Below, one piece after another: positions 29,889-39,834 of a stretch of DNA of 64,000 nucleotides. Source of the DNA: an uncultured Pseudomonadales bacterium (lineage in GTDB: Bacteria; Pseudomonadota; Gammaproteobacteria; Pseudomonadales; Pseudohongiellaceae). The notes below the pieces were generated by a model. The model searched no databases. It was given only the letters and a program-made list of their open reading frames with translations, and was not told the origin of the DNA. The stretch is taken from contig CALTDI010000010.1 in the NCBI GenBank assembly GCA_943842505.1, positions 62,001-126,000 of the forward strand, read 5' to 3'. Position 1 is the first letter of the stretch. Every line of letters starts with the position of its first letter. Both the position numbers and the translations under genes were made by a program.

Positions 29889-31049
29889 ATGATTGATAAC
29901 TACGATTCTCCATGGATGGATGAAGAGCTGCATATTATGCGCGACGCTGTAGCGAAATTTCTGCAGAAAGAGTTTGTGCCTAACATGGACAAGTGGGAGA
30001 AGCAGGGTTTTGTCGATAGGGATGCATGGAGAGTAGCCGGGCAGGCTGGATTACTCTGTGCCTCTATACCCGAAGAATATGGCGGTGGTGGTGGCAACTT
30101 CAAACACGAGATGGTGCTGGTAGAAGAGTTGAGCTACGCCAATATCACCGGCTTCGGCAATGGTGTTCATTCGGGGATAGTTGCGCACTACATTAACGCC
30201 TACGGCAGTGAAGAACAGAAGAAGAAGTGGTTGCCGAGCATGGCGAGCGGCGACATCGTTTCCGCCATTGCGATGAGTGAGCCTGGAACGGGGTCAGATC
30301 TGCAAGCGGTCGCTACAACCGCTCTTGCGGATGGCGATGACTATGTTCTGAACGGACAGAAGACATTTCTCACCAATGGCATGACAGCGAACCTCATCTG
30401 CGTCGTAACGAAGACTGACCCTTCCGAGGGTGGTAAGGGTATCTCACTAATCATGGTGGAAACCGAACTTGTAGAAGGTGAGGGTGGTTTTAGCCGGGGT
30501 AGAAACCTGGAGAAACTCGGCATGAAGGCACAAGATACGGCTGAGATATTTTTCGATGATGTCAGAGTGCCCAAGGAAAATCTGTTAGGACCCTCCGAAG
30601 GCAAAGGCTTTGTACAATTGATGCAGCAGCTGCCGCAGGAGCGATTGATAATTGCAGCCGGGGCCTGCGCGGCAATTGAGAAGGCGCTAAAGATCACTAG
30701 CGAGTATGTCAAAGAGCGTAAGGCCTTTGGTAAGCGCATTCTCGATTTTCAGAACACGCAGTTTCGATTGGCAGAGCGTTATACCGAAGCACGCCTGGCT
30801 CGCGTATTTGTTGACGACTGCGCGATGAAGCTTGCCGATGGAAAGCTGGATGAGGCGACAGCCGCCATGGCGAAGTGGTGGACCACCCAGAAACAGTGTG
30901 AAATCGTGGACGAGTGTTTGCAGTTCTTCGGTGGCTACGGGTTTATGATGGAATACCCGATCGCCAAGATGTATGCGGATAGCCGGATACAGAAGATCTA
31001 CGGTGGCAGCAACGAAATCATGAAGTTATTAATTGCTAGAGAAATCTAG
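29889..31049 (+). CDS. Acyl-CoA dehydrogenase
   Basis: AIAMSEPGTGSDLQAVATTA; DGDDYVLNGQKTFLTNG; QFFGGYGFMMEYPIAKMYADSRIQKIYGGSNEIMK. Confidence 0.96.
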   Translation: MIDNYDSPWMDEELHIMRDAVAKFLQKEFVPNMDKWEKQGFVDRDAWRVAGQAGLLCASIPEEYGGGGGNFKHEMVLVEELSYANITGFGNGVHSGIVAHYINAYGSEEQKKKWLPSMASGDIVSAIAMSEPGTGSDLQAVATTALADGDDYVLNGQKTFLTNGMTANLICVVTKTDPSEGGKGISLIMVETELVEGEGGFSRGRNLEKLGMKAQDTAEIFFDDVRVPKENLLGPSEGKGFVQLMQQLPQERLIIAAGACAAIEKALKITSEYVKERKAFGKRILDFQNTQFRLAERYTEARLARVFVDDCAMKLADGKLDEATAAMAKWWTTQKQCEIVDECLQFFGGYGFMMEYPIAKMYADSRIQKIYGGSNEIMKLLIAREI

Positions 31050-31090
31050 CGAGTGATAAAAATCAGCTTTAAAGAGGTTTTTCAGGTAAG

Positions 31091-32047
31091 TTAGTACTTA
31101 CTATTTTTGTTGTTCTTCACGCAGCGAAAGCCGGTGTGGTTGCTGCTGGAGGTCGGCGCAACGGGCATTCTCGCGCTTACCCTGAAGCCGCTGCAGTGTT
31201 CATCGCTGCAGAGAAACGAGCCGCCACGTAGGCTGCGCATAGCGGGTGCTGCAGAATTCTCCTCCAGGATGTTGTCTGGTTCGATGCCGCGAGGGTCTTC
31301 CCGTTCGCTCATCGCGTAGTAGTTTGGATGGTACCAGTCAGATACCCACTCCCAGACGTTGCCGCTGATATCATAAAGCTGATGGGCATTCGGCGGATAG
31401 CTACCCACCGGGGCGGTGCCCGTGTATCCATCATTCGCAATCTCGTTATTCTCTGCACCCTGCCAGAAATTTGTTACGGCTTCGCTTAGGTGCAGCGGTT
31501 GGCTTCCCCAAGTATAGATCTCGCCCTCTCTACCGCCTCTTGCTGCAAATTCGAATTGCGCTTCGGTGGGAAGATCCTTGCCTAACCAATTGCAGTAGGC
31601 GAGAGCGTCGTCAAAGCTGACTTGAACTACGGGGTGATCCTCGTTGTCGATTTGCGCGAGCTCACCGTCGCTGCCATTTGGATGTCGCCAATTTGCACTG
31701 GCGATTAGATTCCACCACTTCTCGGGATCCAGGCTCTCATTCGGGCTCGCGAAGACCAGCCCACCTTCTCCTTTCTCAGATTGGGTTATATAGCCGGTTG
31801 CCTCGATAAACTTCGCGAAGTCACCGTTGCTGACCTCAAATTTGTCAATCCAGAATGCCCCCAGGCTGACTTCGTGCACCGGACGCTCATCGGCCAGACC
31901 GGTTTGCGAGCCCATCTGAAAAACACCGGCATCGATGGATGCCATGTTCTCGAGTTTGGGGTCCGATTCAACTACAAAGAAATTATCGATAACGGCGATG
32001 AGGGCAAGAAAGGCAACTGCACCCGTCAATTGTTTGGTGTTCGACAT
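31091..32047 (-). CDS. Formylglycine-generating enzyme (SUMF1) family protein
   Basis: GVFQMGSQTGLADERPVHEVSLGAFWIDKFEVSNGDFAKFIEATGYITQSEK...GNVWEWVSDWYHP...GSFLCSDEHCSGFRVSARMPVAPTSSSNHTGFRCV. Confidence 0.93.
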   Translation of the reverse strand: MSNTKQLTGAVAFLALIAVIDNFFVVESDPKLENMASIDAGVFQMGSQTGLADERPVHEVSLGAFWIDKFEVSNGDFAKFIEATGYITQSEKGEGGLVFASPNESLDPEKWWNLIASANWRHPNGSDGELAQIDNEDHPVVQVSFDDALAYCNWLGKDLPTEAQFEFAARGGREGEIYTWGSQPLHLSEAVTNFWQGAENNEIANDGYTGTAPVGSYPPNAHQLYDISGNVWEWVSDWYHPNYYAMSEREDPRGIEPDNILEENSAAPAMRSLRGGSFLCSDEHCSGFRVSARMPVAPTSSSNHTGFRCVKNNKNSKY

Positions 32048-32366
32048 TGGGACTGCTTCAATCCTTTACTTCGGTTTTTTTTTGCACCAATTAAGTGCAA
32101 AAAACACAATTTGATACGAATTTATCCCTTTATAGCAGGTTTTTTGTTTGTATACACCGAATGCTCTTCACAAATTTGAACACTTAAAGAATTAAGTAAC
32201 TTATTTCCGTTGAGCCTGGGGCAATCTATTAGTGCGTGGGGGCTCCGGTTGACTCAGGTCAGTGACAGGAAGTTAGAGTCCTGCGATCCAGTAATGGCAT
32301 AATCGGGAAACTTAGAGAACGTTATGCGATTATAGAGTCCTAAAATCGCCAAGCAGGAGCAATGCA

Positions 32367-33452
32367 GTGACAGGTCAACAGAATTTCCTTAGAAAAATCA
32401 CGGTGTTTTTTTCGGTGCTTATTCGAAACACAGTCAGCACATCGGTCTGTGTCCTTGGGGCATTTATTATGGTTCCCGCTGCAGCTGACGCCGCCGAGTC
32501 TGGCTATATACCGCCACTCACCGAGTTCGGCGTGCCGGACCTCCAAGGTACCTGGTCGCTAGCGACACAAACGAATTTAGAGAGATCGGATAGATTCGAA
32601 GGGAAGCTGGTGATCTCGCAAGAGGAAGCCCTTTTAATAGAGGCAAGGGTGCAGGCGCGTAACGAGGCGAGCAATCTACCAAGTGACCCTAATCGTGACG
32701 CGCCTTCGGCGGGTCGTAATGTTGGCGGCTACAATACATTCTGGATGGACCCGGGCGAAAGACTCGCAGTTGTGAATGGCGAAATCAGAACGTCAGTTCT
32801 TGTCGACCCTGCGGATGGGCAGCTGCCTTATAGCGAGCAGGGAAAGGCCAATTTTGCTGCCGCAATGCAGCGCAGACAATCCTATGATGGGCCGGAAGTA
32901 CGGCCTCTGGGTGAGCGCTGCGTAGTGGGCTTCGGTTCTTCCGGTGGCCCACCGAAATTACCGGTGCTGTATAACAATCTGACACAGATTGTGCAGACAG
33001 AGGCTCATGTGGTGTTGCTTGCTGAGATGAATCACGATGCGCGCATCGTGCGTCTGAATGCAGAACATCAAGATCCGCCGCTGTACCCCTGGTTGGGAGA
33101 CTCGATCGGTTATTACGAAGACAACACGCTAGTTGTCGAAACTACAAACTTCCATCCGCAGCAGAGTCTGCGCTCCTCATTAGAACATCGCTTCTATGGT
33201 TCCATGCAGATGAAAGTGACCGAGCGATTTACGCGCACGGCCGATGACTCAATCTTGTATCAGTTCACTGTGGATGATCCAGAGAATTACAGCCAGCCTT
33301 GGAGTGGCGAATTACCCATGAATGCAAACGGTGAGCGCGTATTCGAGTACGCCTGCCATGAGGGGAACTATGCGCTACCGGGAATCTTGGCCGGAGCGCG
33401 GCGGGCAGATAGCGAAGGTATCGACTATGCGCCCACCGATCCGGGTCAGTAA
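32367..33452 (+). CDS. Secreted protein of unknown function (paralog of 18925..19914)
   Basis: FGVPDLQGTWSLATQTNLERSDRFEGKL...LYNNLTQIVQTEAHVVLLAEMNHDARIV...WLGDSIGYYEDNTLVV...FEYACHEGNYALPGILAGARR. Confidence 0.85.
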   Translation: MTGQQNFLRKITVFFSVLIRNTVSTSVCVLGAFIMVPAAADAAESGYIPPLTEFGVPDLQGTWSLATQTNLERSDRFEGKLVISQEEALLIEARVQARNEASNLPSDPNRDAPSAGRNVGGYNTFWMDPGERLAVVNGEIRTSVLVDPADGQLPYSEQGKANFAAAMQRRQSYDGPEVRPLGERCVVGFGSSGGPPKLPVLYNNLTQIVQTEAHVVLLAEMNHDARIVRLNAEHQDPPLYPWLGDSIGYYEDNTLVVETTNFHPQQSLRSSLEHRFYGSMQMKVTERFTRTADDSILYQFTVDDPENYSQPWSGELPMNANGERVFEYACHEGNYALPGILAGARRADSEGIDYAPTDPGQ

Positions 33453-33462
33453 TTCTCTATTT

Positions 33463-35097
33463 CTAGCGCAGGTCGGGTAGCTGATAGCCATCGGCATCCA
33501 GCTGCGCTCGAATAGCTTTCTTGTCTATCTTTCCCGTCGAGGTAAGTGGAATCGTATCCGCCTCGATTACATCATCTGGTAGTTGCCACTTAGCGAAGAT
33601 TTTGCCGCAGTGTTCGATAATAGCATCTCTATCCAGCGACTTACCTTCCGCCATGATAACTAATGCCACTGGGCGCTCGTCCCACTTCGGATGGGGCTGT
33701 GCGACCACCGCGGCCTGAGCTACATCAGCCATGCCCACGATGTGATTCTCCAGATCGACGGATGAGATCCATTCGCCGCCCGACTTGATCAGATCCTTGG
33801 ACCGATCGGCAATGAGAATGTATTGCTCCGGATCAATCTTGGCTACATCGCCCGTGACTAGCCAGCCATCATGAAATTTGTCCGGTTGCGGATCATTGAA
33901 GTATTCCGATGCTATCCAGGGGCCTTGAATGCACAGTTCGCCCACGGCTTCGCCATCATGAGGCAGGCGGTTCCATTCCTCGTCGAATATTTCGATCTCA
34001 AGGCCGGGCATGGCGAGGCCAGCTTTGGCGATGTTTTCAAATTGCTGATCTTCAGAAATATTTATATGAGACCGCTTGGCGACTTTTCTGGACAATGTGC
34101 CTAGCGGATTGGTCTCGGTCATGCCCCAGCCTTGAATCATTTCTATCTGATGGCTGTCCCAGTACCAGCGCATCATAGATACCGGAGGAGCGGAGCCGCC
34201 GCAGGTAAGGCGCGCTAGATTGCTCAGATCGTACTTGTCTGGTTCGGCTTCCAGGGCTGCCTTCACCCCCTGCCAGATAGTTGGAACACCCGCAGAGATA
34301 GTAACTTCTTCCTCGTGCATCAATTTAAGAAATGCATCAGGCACCATAAAGCGGTGAGGCATTACTTGTTTGCAGCCAAGCATTGAGGCGCAGAAGGGAA
34401 GTCCCCATCCCATGGCGTGAAACATGGGCACAATTCCGAGCAGTGAGTCTAACGAGGAAAGCCCTATAGAATCTGTTAGGCATTCGGTAAGAGTGTGAAG
34501 ATAGGTCGAACGGTTTGTGTACATGACGCCTTTGGGTTTGCCAGTTGTGCCCGAGGTATAACATAGCCCCATAGGTGAATTTTCATCGATGTCTGGCCAC
34601 TCGTAAGTGGTTTCCTGTCCGGCAATGAAGTCTTCGTAGTCGATCTGATTTTTGAATGAGCTCTCGCCACCCTCTCCATGGCGACAGATGACCAGTAGTT
34701 CTAGGCAGGGGATCTTGTCCCACAGAGGCTCCAATAGGGGCAGCAGGTCTTCATCGGCAAAAATCACCCTGTCGTTGGCGTGGTTGATGATGTATTCGAG
34801 GTCGGTGGGAGAGAGCCTGATGTTGAGCGTGTGTAATACAGCACCCATAGAAGGAACAGCCTGATAGAGTTCCAGATGGCGATAGTTATTCCACATGAAG
34901 CTGCCGACTCTATCGCCAACTTCGATGCCATGCTTGCTCAGACCATGAGCCAACTGGTTTGCCCTATCCCAAGTCTGTTTTAGGGTCTGACGGTGAGTGC
35001 CTTCAGCCTGCATGGTGACGACTTCGACATCAGGATCCAGAATCGCACCCCTGCCTAGTATTCTGGACATCAATAGAGGTGTTTTTTGCATCGTCAT
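33463..35097 (-). CDS. AMP-dependent acyl-CoA synthetase/ligase
   Basis: [75 protein letters not shown]. Confidence 0.95.
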   Translation of the reverse strand: MTMQKTPLLMSRILGRGAILDPDVEVVTMQAEGTHRQTLKQTWDRANQLAHGLSKHGIEVGDRVGSFMWNNYRHLELYQAVPSMGAVLHTLNIRLSPTDLEYIINHANDRVIFADEDLLPLLEPLWDKIPCLELLVICRHGEGGESSFKNQIDYEDFIAGQETTYEWPDIDENSPMGLCYTSGTTGKPKGVMYTNRSTYLHTLTECLTDSIGLSSLDSLLGIVPMFHAMGWGLPFCASMLGCKQVMPHRFMVPDAFLKLMHEEEVTISAGVPTIWQGVKAALEAEPDKYDLSNLARLTCGGSAPPVSMMRWYWDSHQIEMIQGWGMTETNPLGTLSRKVAKRSHINISEDQQFENIAKAGLAMPGLEIEIFDEEWNRLPHDGEAVGELCIQGPWIASEYFNDPQPDKFHDGWLVTGDVAKIDPEQYILIADRSKDLIKSGGEWISSVDLENHIVGMADVAQAAVVAQPHPKWDERPVALVIMAEGKSLDRDAIIEHCGKIFAKWQLPDDVIEADTIPLTSTGKIDKKAIRAQLDADGYQLPDLR

Positions 35098-35301
35098 TCG
35101 GCTTCTCTCCTGTCAATTGCTGCGATATTCGCTAGTTAAGGAATTGGAGCATAGCCGATAAATAGGGGCTTGTTCAAATGCCTGTTAGGCTCGCTTTGGT
35201 GGCGAGCAGGGAGAGTCAAATTTGAATTGCCGGGCATGGGGGTTTATTCTCGGAAAGCCGCGCCAATGGCCACCAGAATTCATAAAACCATGGAGGAAGT
35301 A

Positions 35302-36177
35302 ATGATAAGCGTCACGGAGCCTACTAAGCAGATGATTTCCGTCAACGGTAAATCCATGGCCTATGTTCAGATGGGAGAGGGCGACCCGATTATCTTTCAG
35401 CACGGCAACCCCACGTCTTCCTATCTATGGCGTAATGTTATGCCGCATCTTGCGGATCAGGGGCGCTGTATTGCTATCGACCTAATCGGTATGGGTGACT
35501 CGGACAAGTTAGATGGCGCGGGAGCAGACAGCTATACCTTTGTGCAGCACAGGGAGTATCTTGATGGGGCATTGCAGGCGCTGGGGGTTGAGCAGAATGT
35601 CACCTGGGTTATTCATGACTGGGGATCTGCATTGGGCTTTGACTGGGCGAATCGTCATCGTGATGCGGTCAAGGGCATAGCCTATATGGAAGGCATAGTG
35701 CGACCGGTATCCTGGGCCGAATGGCCAGAGGCAGCCAGAGGCGTCTTTCAGGGCTTTCGCAGTGAGGCAGGCGAGGAGATGGTGTTAGAGAAGAACACCT
35801 TTATCGAGAGAGTATTGCCGGGATCGATTCTGCGCGAGTTGAGTGAAGAAGAAATGGAGGTCTACCGGCGCCCCTTTCAAAAGAAGGGGGAAGACAGGCG
35901 GCCAACGCTTTCCTGGCCCAGACAGATACCGATCGATGGCAAGCCTGCAGATGTAGTAGAAATTGTGCAGGACTATGCTGACTGGCTTGCCGTGGCGGAG
36001 CTGCCTAAATTATTCATCAACGCCGAACCAGGAGCGATACTAACGGGGCCGCAGCGTGAATTCTGTCGTTTGTGGCCAAATCAGACCGAAGTGACAGTGT
36101 CTGGCAGTCATTTTATCCAGGAAGATTCTCCCCATGAGATCGGCAAAGCGATAGCCCACTGGCGCCGGAACCTATAA
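35302..36177 (+). CDS. Haloalkane dehalogenase-like alpha/beta hydrolase
   Basis: [18 protein letters not shown]; nucleophile [43 protein letters not shown]. Start at 35302 follows ggagg; the ORF opens at 35170. Confidence 0.9.
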   Translation: MISVTEPTKQMISVNGKSMAYVQMGEGDPIIFQHGNPTSSYLWRNVMPHLADQGRCIAIDLIGMGDSDKLDGAGADSYTFVQHREYLDGALQALGVEQNVTWVIHDWGSALGFDWANRHRDAVKGIAYMEGIVRPVSWAEWPEAARGVFQGFRSEAGEEMVLEKNTFIERVLPGSILRELSEEEMEVYRRPFQKKGEDRRPTLSWPRQIPIDGKPADVVEIVQDYADWLAVAELPKLFINAEPGAILTGPQREFCRLWPNQTEVTVSGSHFIQEDSPHEIGKAIAHWRRNL

Positions 36178-36209
36178 AGACGACTGATCAACTTTCTTAA
36201 GGAAGTAAG

Positions 36210-36848
36210 ATGAATGACGTAAACACTCAAATTCGCAGCGTTAGTGTCTTGGCGAAGATTCTGGCTTTGGCCTCTGCGATGTCTGTTGCCTGTCTATCTA
36301 GCGCGCAGCAATCCCAGGAGGAGGCTGGGCAGGCAGATGTTCGTCAGCTCATTATAGGCGAGTGGGTAATCAACGATGAGCTGAGTGACAATAGCGACGA
36401 CCAGGTGGAGGAAGCGATCAGGGAGGGCGGCGGTAAGGTAGCGCGGCGCTGGTTCAGCAAACGGGATGAGGATTTCTATAGAGGTGGGCCGCCAGAGCAG
36501 GAGCTCTACGATCGCATTTCCTATGACGATATCCTGAGTATCGAATACGCTGCACCCGAGTTTGTATTTATCTATGCCGATGACTATAGGCGTGTCTTTC
36601 ATACCGATGGGCGCCGTCGTACATCCACGGCCAACAGCTTCTACGCCGAGGGCAGCGCCGATTTCTCATTTGGAAACTGGGATGGGGCTTCGCTAGTGGT
36701 TGAGGCCCGGCCGCGTGATCGAGGTTTTACCCTTGAAACTTATACGCTTGAGGAGGGTGGAAATCGGCTAAGAGTTGAGATGGTGCTAGAGCCAAGCTCG
36801 TTTCGTGCGGCGATTAATCTAACACGAATCTACGATCGAGCTAACTGA
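36210..36848 (+). CDS. Secreted hypothetical protein
   Basis: MNDVNTQIRSVSVLAKILALASAMSVACLSSAQQSQ signal-like N-terminus; 212 aa. Confidence 0.65.
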   Translation: MNDVNTQIRSVSVLAKILALASAMSVACLSSAQQSQEEAGQADVRQLIIGEWVINDELSDNSDDQVEEAIREGGGKVARRWFSKRDEDFYRGGPPEQELYDRISYDDILSIEYAAPEFVFIYADDYRRVFHTDGRRRTSTANSFYAEGSADFSFGNWDGASLVVEARPRDRGFTLETYTLEEGGNRLRVEMVLEPSSFRAAINLTRIYDRAN

Positions 36849-37447
36849 ACCACTATTTCCTCTTCTACTTCTCTTAATCTGTCTTTTCCGAAGAAGATTT
36901 CCTCGCCTACATAGAAAGTGGGCGAACCAAAAGTTCCACGGTTCACTGATGCTTCCGTATTAGCTATCAATTTTTGTTTTACCTCTGGCTCTACACTCCC
37001 TGCCAGCAATTCATCTGCAGGAAGATTGGCGGCTGTTAAGGCCTGCCTGATGACTTCGGCATCCGCCATGTTAAGCCCTTTCTCCCACATGCACTGATAC
37101 ATGGCTTCGATGTACTCCTTGCCTATGCCCTGATCTATCGCGAAGACTGCGCCACGCATAATATGCAGAGTGTTGACAGGAAAGTTAGGATTGAACATAA
37201 ATTTGGAAAGATTGTGTTTCTTGATAAAGCGTTGGGTCTCGAGAGCGTTATATTCGGACTTGTTCTTGATGCCGGCGAAGGCTTCCATAGGAGATTTGTT
37301 ATTGGTGGCCTTGAAAACACCTCCGAGTAGAATAGGTACATATTCGAAGGATGCGCCGGTACGCTGTTCGATTTCAGGAATGACTCGGTGGCAGTAATAG
37401 GTATTCGGGCTGCCAAAATCGAAATGGAACTCTACTTTACTTGTCAT
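36830..37447 (-). CDS. 2-hydroxychromene-2-carboxylate isomerase (DsbA family)
   Basis: MTSKVEFHFDFGSPNTYYCHRVIPEIEQRTGASFEYVPILLGGVFKATNNKSP; GTFGSPTFYVGEEIFFGKDRL. Confidence 0.92.
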   Translation of the reverse strand: MTSKVEFHFDFGSPNTYYCHRVIPEIEQRTGASFEYVPILLGGVFKATNNKSPMEAFAGIKNKSEYNALETQRFIKKHNLSKFMFNPNFPVNTLHIMRGAVFAIDQGIGKEYIEAMYQCMWEKGLNMADAEVIRQALTAANLPADELLAGSVEPEVKQKLIANTEASVNRGTFGSPTFYVGEEIFFGKDRLREVEEEIVVQLARS

Positions 37448-37484
37448 AGTGGCTTTATCTCTCGGGTTTGCTGTGTGCGGGAAT

Positions 37485-38225
37485 CTAAAATTTTTCGGCG
37501 AAGGGTCTGATGTCCATCTCAAAAGTCCATGCATCACGGCTCTGATGATGGAGCATCCAATAAGATTCAGCTACAGACTTTGGATCCATAAGCGTGTCTT
37601 CGGGTAGATCGTCTGGATTGTCGCCGCGCTCTATTATTCGGTCGCGAACGAAGGCAGTGTCTACGCCTGCATCGATGACCAGATGCGCAACATGTATGTT
37701 CTGAGGCCCGAGCTCGCGGGCCAGGCTCTGAGCCAGAGCGCGCAGTCCAAACTTGGCGCTAGAGAATGCGGCGAATCCGCTGCTCCCACGAAGGCTGGCG
37801 GTGGCTCCGGTGAAAAAGATAGAACCCTTCTTGCGGGGAAGCATATATTTTGCCGCTTCGCGTCCGCTTAAGAATCCCGTCAGGCAGGCCATCTTCCAGA
37901 CTTTGTAGAACACTCTCTCCGTCGTTTCCAGGATGGGAAATTTTACATTGCCGCCGGTGTTCGAGATGACTATCTCAATTGGACCGATGTCATGCTCAAT
38001 GGCGGCGAAGCGTTCGACTACCAGGGATTCCTCCCGCGCATCCAAAGAGTAGCTATGGACCTGTCCTCCAGCGGCTCTAATTTCTTTTACTAGAGCGTCA
38101 TTCTTTTCGCCGTTGCGCCGGCCAAGGCAGACTACGAAGCCGCCGCCGGCGAACCTGCGCGCAATAGCGGCACCGATGTAGTCACCGGCGCCTATAATGA
38201 CGCATACAGGAGAATTGTTTGTCAT
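37485..38225 (-). CDS. SDR family oxidoreductase
   Basis: VCVIIGAGDYIGAAIARRFAGGGFVVCLGRR; ISNTGGN; Ser/Tyr-region FSSAKFGLRALAQSLARELG. Confidence 0.88.
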   Translation of the reverse strand: MTNNSPVCVIIGAGDYIGAAIARRFAGGGFVVCLGRRNGEKNDALVKEIRAAGGQVHSYSLDAREESLVVERFAAIEHDIGPIEIVISNTGGNVKFPILETTERVFYKVWKMACLTGFLSGREAAKYMLPRKKGSIFFTGATASLRGSSGFAAFSSAKFGLRALAQSLARELGPQNIHVAHLVIDAGVDTAFVRDRIIERGDNPDDLPEDTLMDPKSVAESYWMLHHQSRDAWTFEMDIRPFAEKF

Positions 38226-38290
38226 GATTTGAAATTGTGTCCGCCGATTCGTTAATCACAAATCGGCATCGACTAGTTTCGGCCTGTTAA

Positions 38291-39127
38291 TTACAGGGGC
38301 TTTACGAATTTTAGAGTCATGCGATCGCTTTCACCGATAGCGTCGTACTTGGCTCTATCCACATCACCCAATCGGTAGTTGGGAGCCAGAGTCCACACAC
38401 CTTCCGGGTGAACAGTAGGGTCTTTCGGGTTTGCATTGATCTCAGTGCTGGCTACAAATTCGAATCCAGCGGCCGCTGCAACTTCTTTCACATAGGCCTC
38501 GGTGACGTAGCCGGAGGTACGCATGACGTCCATGCCGGCATCCGCTTTGGCTCGATGCTCTACTACCCCCAGCACTCCACCGGGTTTTAATGCGGCATAG
38601 AATGACGCGAAGAATTCATGCTCCTGTCCGGCCATGATCCAGTTGTGGACGTTGCGAAAGGTAAGCGCCATATCGGCGGAGCCAGGTGGCGCGATCGCAA
38701 CTTCGTGTGGAGGGTTTAGATGACGTACCGTAATCTTGCCGTAGAGGTCTGGGTCAGCCGTGATCTTCTCTTCGAACCCACTTAGAATTCTTGGCATATA
38801 AGAGGCGGATGCATTTGGCGAGAAGTGCGCCGCATAATACTTGCCATGGTCGCGAAGGTAGGGGGCCATGATCTCGGTATACCAACCGGTAGAGGGTAGG
38901 ATTTCTATCACGGTCATGTCTGCGCTCAAACCAAAGAATTCCAGAGTCTCTATTGGGTGGCGAAACTGGTTGCGAGCTCGGTTAGTCTCGCTGCGATGCT
39001 CCCCCTGTGACCAGTCAGCTAGGTTTTTTGCCATTGCGCCGCCATGGTGATCGGCTAGAGAGAATTGGCTAAAGTTTAATGTGATAGCCGAGAGTGCTGC
39101 TATCACAAGGAATTTTGAAGATTTCAT
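38291..39127 (-). CDS. Secreted class I SAM-dependent methyltransferase-like protein
   Basis: Signal MKSSKFLVIAALSAITLNFSQFSLA; VIEILPSTGWYTEIMAPYLRDHGKYYAAHFSPN; VLGVVEHRAKADAGMDVMRTSGYVTEAYVKEVAAAAGFEFV. Confidence 0.87.
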   Translation of the reverse strand: MKSSKFLVIAALSAITLNFSQFSLADHHGGAMAKNLADWSQGEHRSETNRARNQFRHPIETLEFFGLSADMTVIEILPSTGWYTEIMAPYLRDHGKYYAAHFSPNASASYMPRILSGFEEKITADPDLYGKITVRHLNPPHEVAIAPPGSADMALTFRNVHNWIMAGQEHEFFASFYAALKPGGVLGVVEHRAKADAGMDVMRTSGYVTEAYVKEVAAAAGFEFVASTEINANPKDPTVHPEGVWTLAPNYRLGDVDRAKYDAIGESDRMTLKFVKPL

Positions 39128-39352
39128 CGTAAACCTCGTTTTGGGTCGGTTTTTAGTTTGCGTAAGCTCATAGAGCTCGCATCTTGATAGGGATTCTTGC
39201 ATGAAATATTCGGGCAGGCCAACACTATCGGCCGATTCTACCCGTCTCAGGTGCTACTATATTCTTACTAGATGGGGGCTTAGAGGAACACCCTAGGCGA
39301 CGATGACTTGTGGCGGCGTAGTTGGAAACGCCTGCCGATTGAGGGATGGGGC

Positions 39353-39751
39353 ATGACAGATACTGTATTTAGGTCAGAATTTCAGGTGCGAGATTATGAG
39401 TGTGATCTGCAGGGCATCGTCAACAACGCGGTCTATCAGAATTATCTGGAGCATGCCCGACACGAGTTTCTGCATAGTCGAGGCCTGGATTTCGCTGAAT
39501 TAACTGCCCTGGGAGTCATTATAGTCGTCATCCGTGCGGAGCTAGACTATAAGGGGGCGCTGCGCCCCACTGATAAATTTAGCGTGAGTGTTACTGCCAA
39601 ACCCCTGGGTCGGTTGAAGCTGGTATTCGAGCAGGAGATCAGGAGGCTTGCAGACAATGAGTTGATGCTGGAAGCCAAGATAGTCGCGGTTTCATTGAGA
39701 GATGGAAAGCGGCCTTATTTTCCGGAAGAACTGAAGAAACTGATGTCCTAG
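39353..39751 (+). CDS. Acyl-CoA thioesterase (4-hydroxybenzoyl-CoA thioesterase/YbgC-like)
   Basis: FRSEFQVRDYECDLQGIVNNAVYQNYLEHARHEFLHSRGLDFAEL hot-dog fold motif; ORF opens at 39308. Confidence 0.87.
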   Translation: MTDTVFRSEFQVRDYECDLQGIVNNAVYQNYLEHARHEFLHSRGLDFAELTALGVIIVVIRAELDYKGALRPTDKFSVSVTAKPLGRLKLVFEQEIRRLADNELMLEAKIVAVSLRDGKRPYFPEELKKLMS

Positions 39752-39807
39752 CTTCGGCGCAGCACCAGTTCATTGCTACGTGAACGGCAGATGCAAAAGC
39801 TCGGGAC

Positions 39808-39834
39808 AAAAAAAGCCCCCGTTGGGACGAGGGC
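39808..39834 (-). terminator. Rho-independent terminator, minus strand
   Basis: Minus strand GCCCTCG-TCCCAA-CGGGGGC-TTTTTTT: 7-bp stem, 6-nt loop, 7 T. Confidence 0.8.

Noticed and set aside
39080-39107. TGTGATAG...CTATCACA inverted repeat resembling a CRP site
   Set aside because: Half-sites are 12 nt apart and lie within the signal-peptide coding region of the methyltransferase gene; likely codon coincidence.
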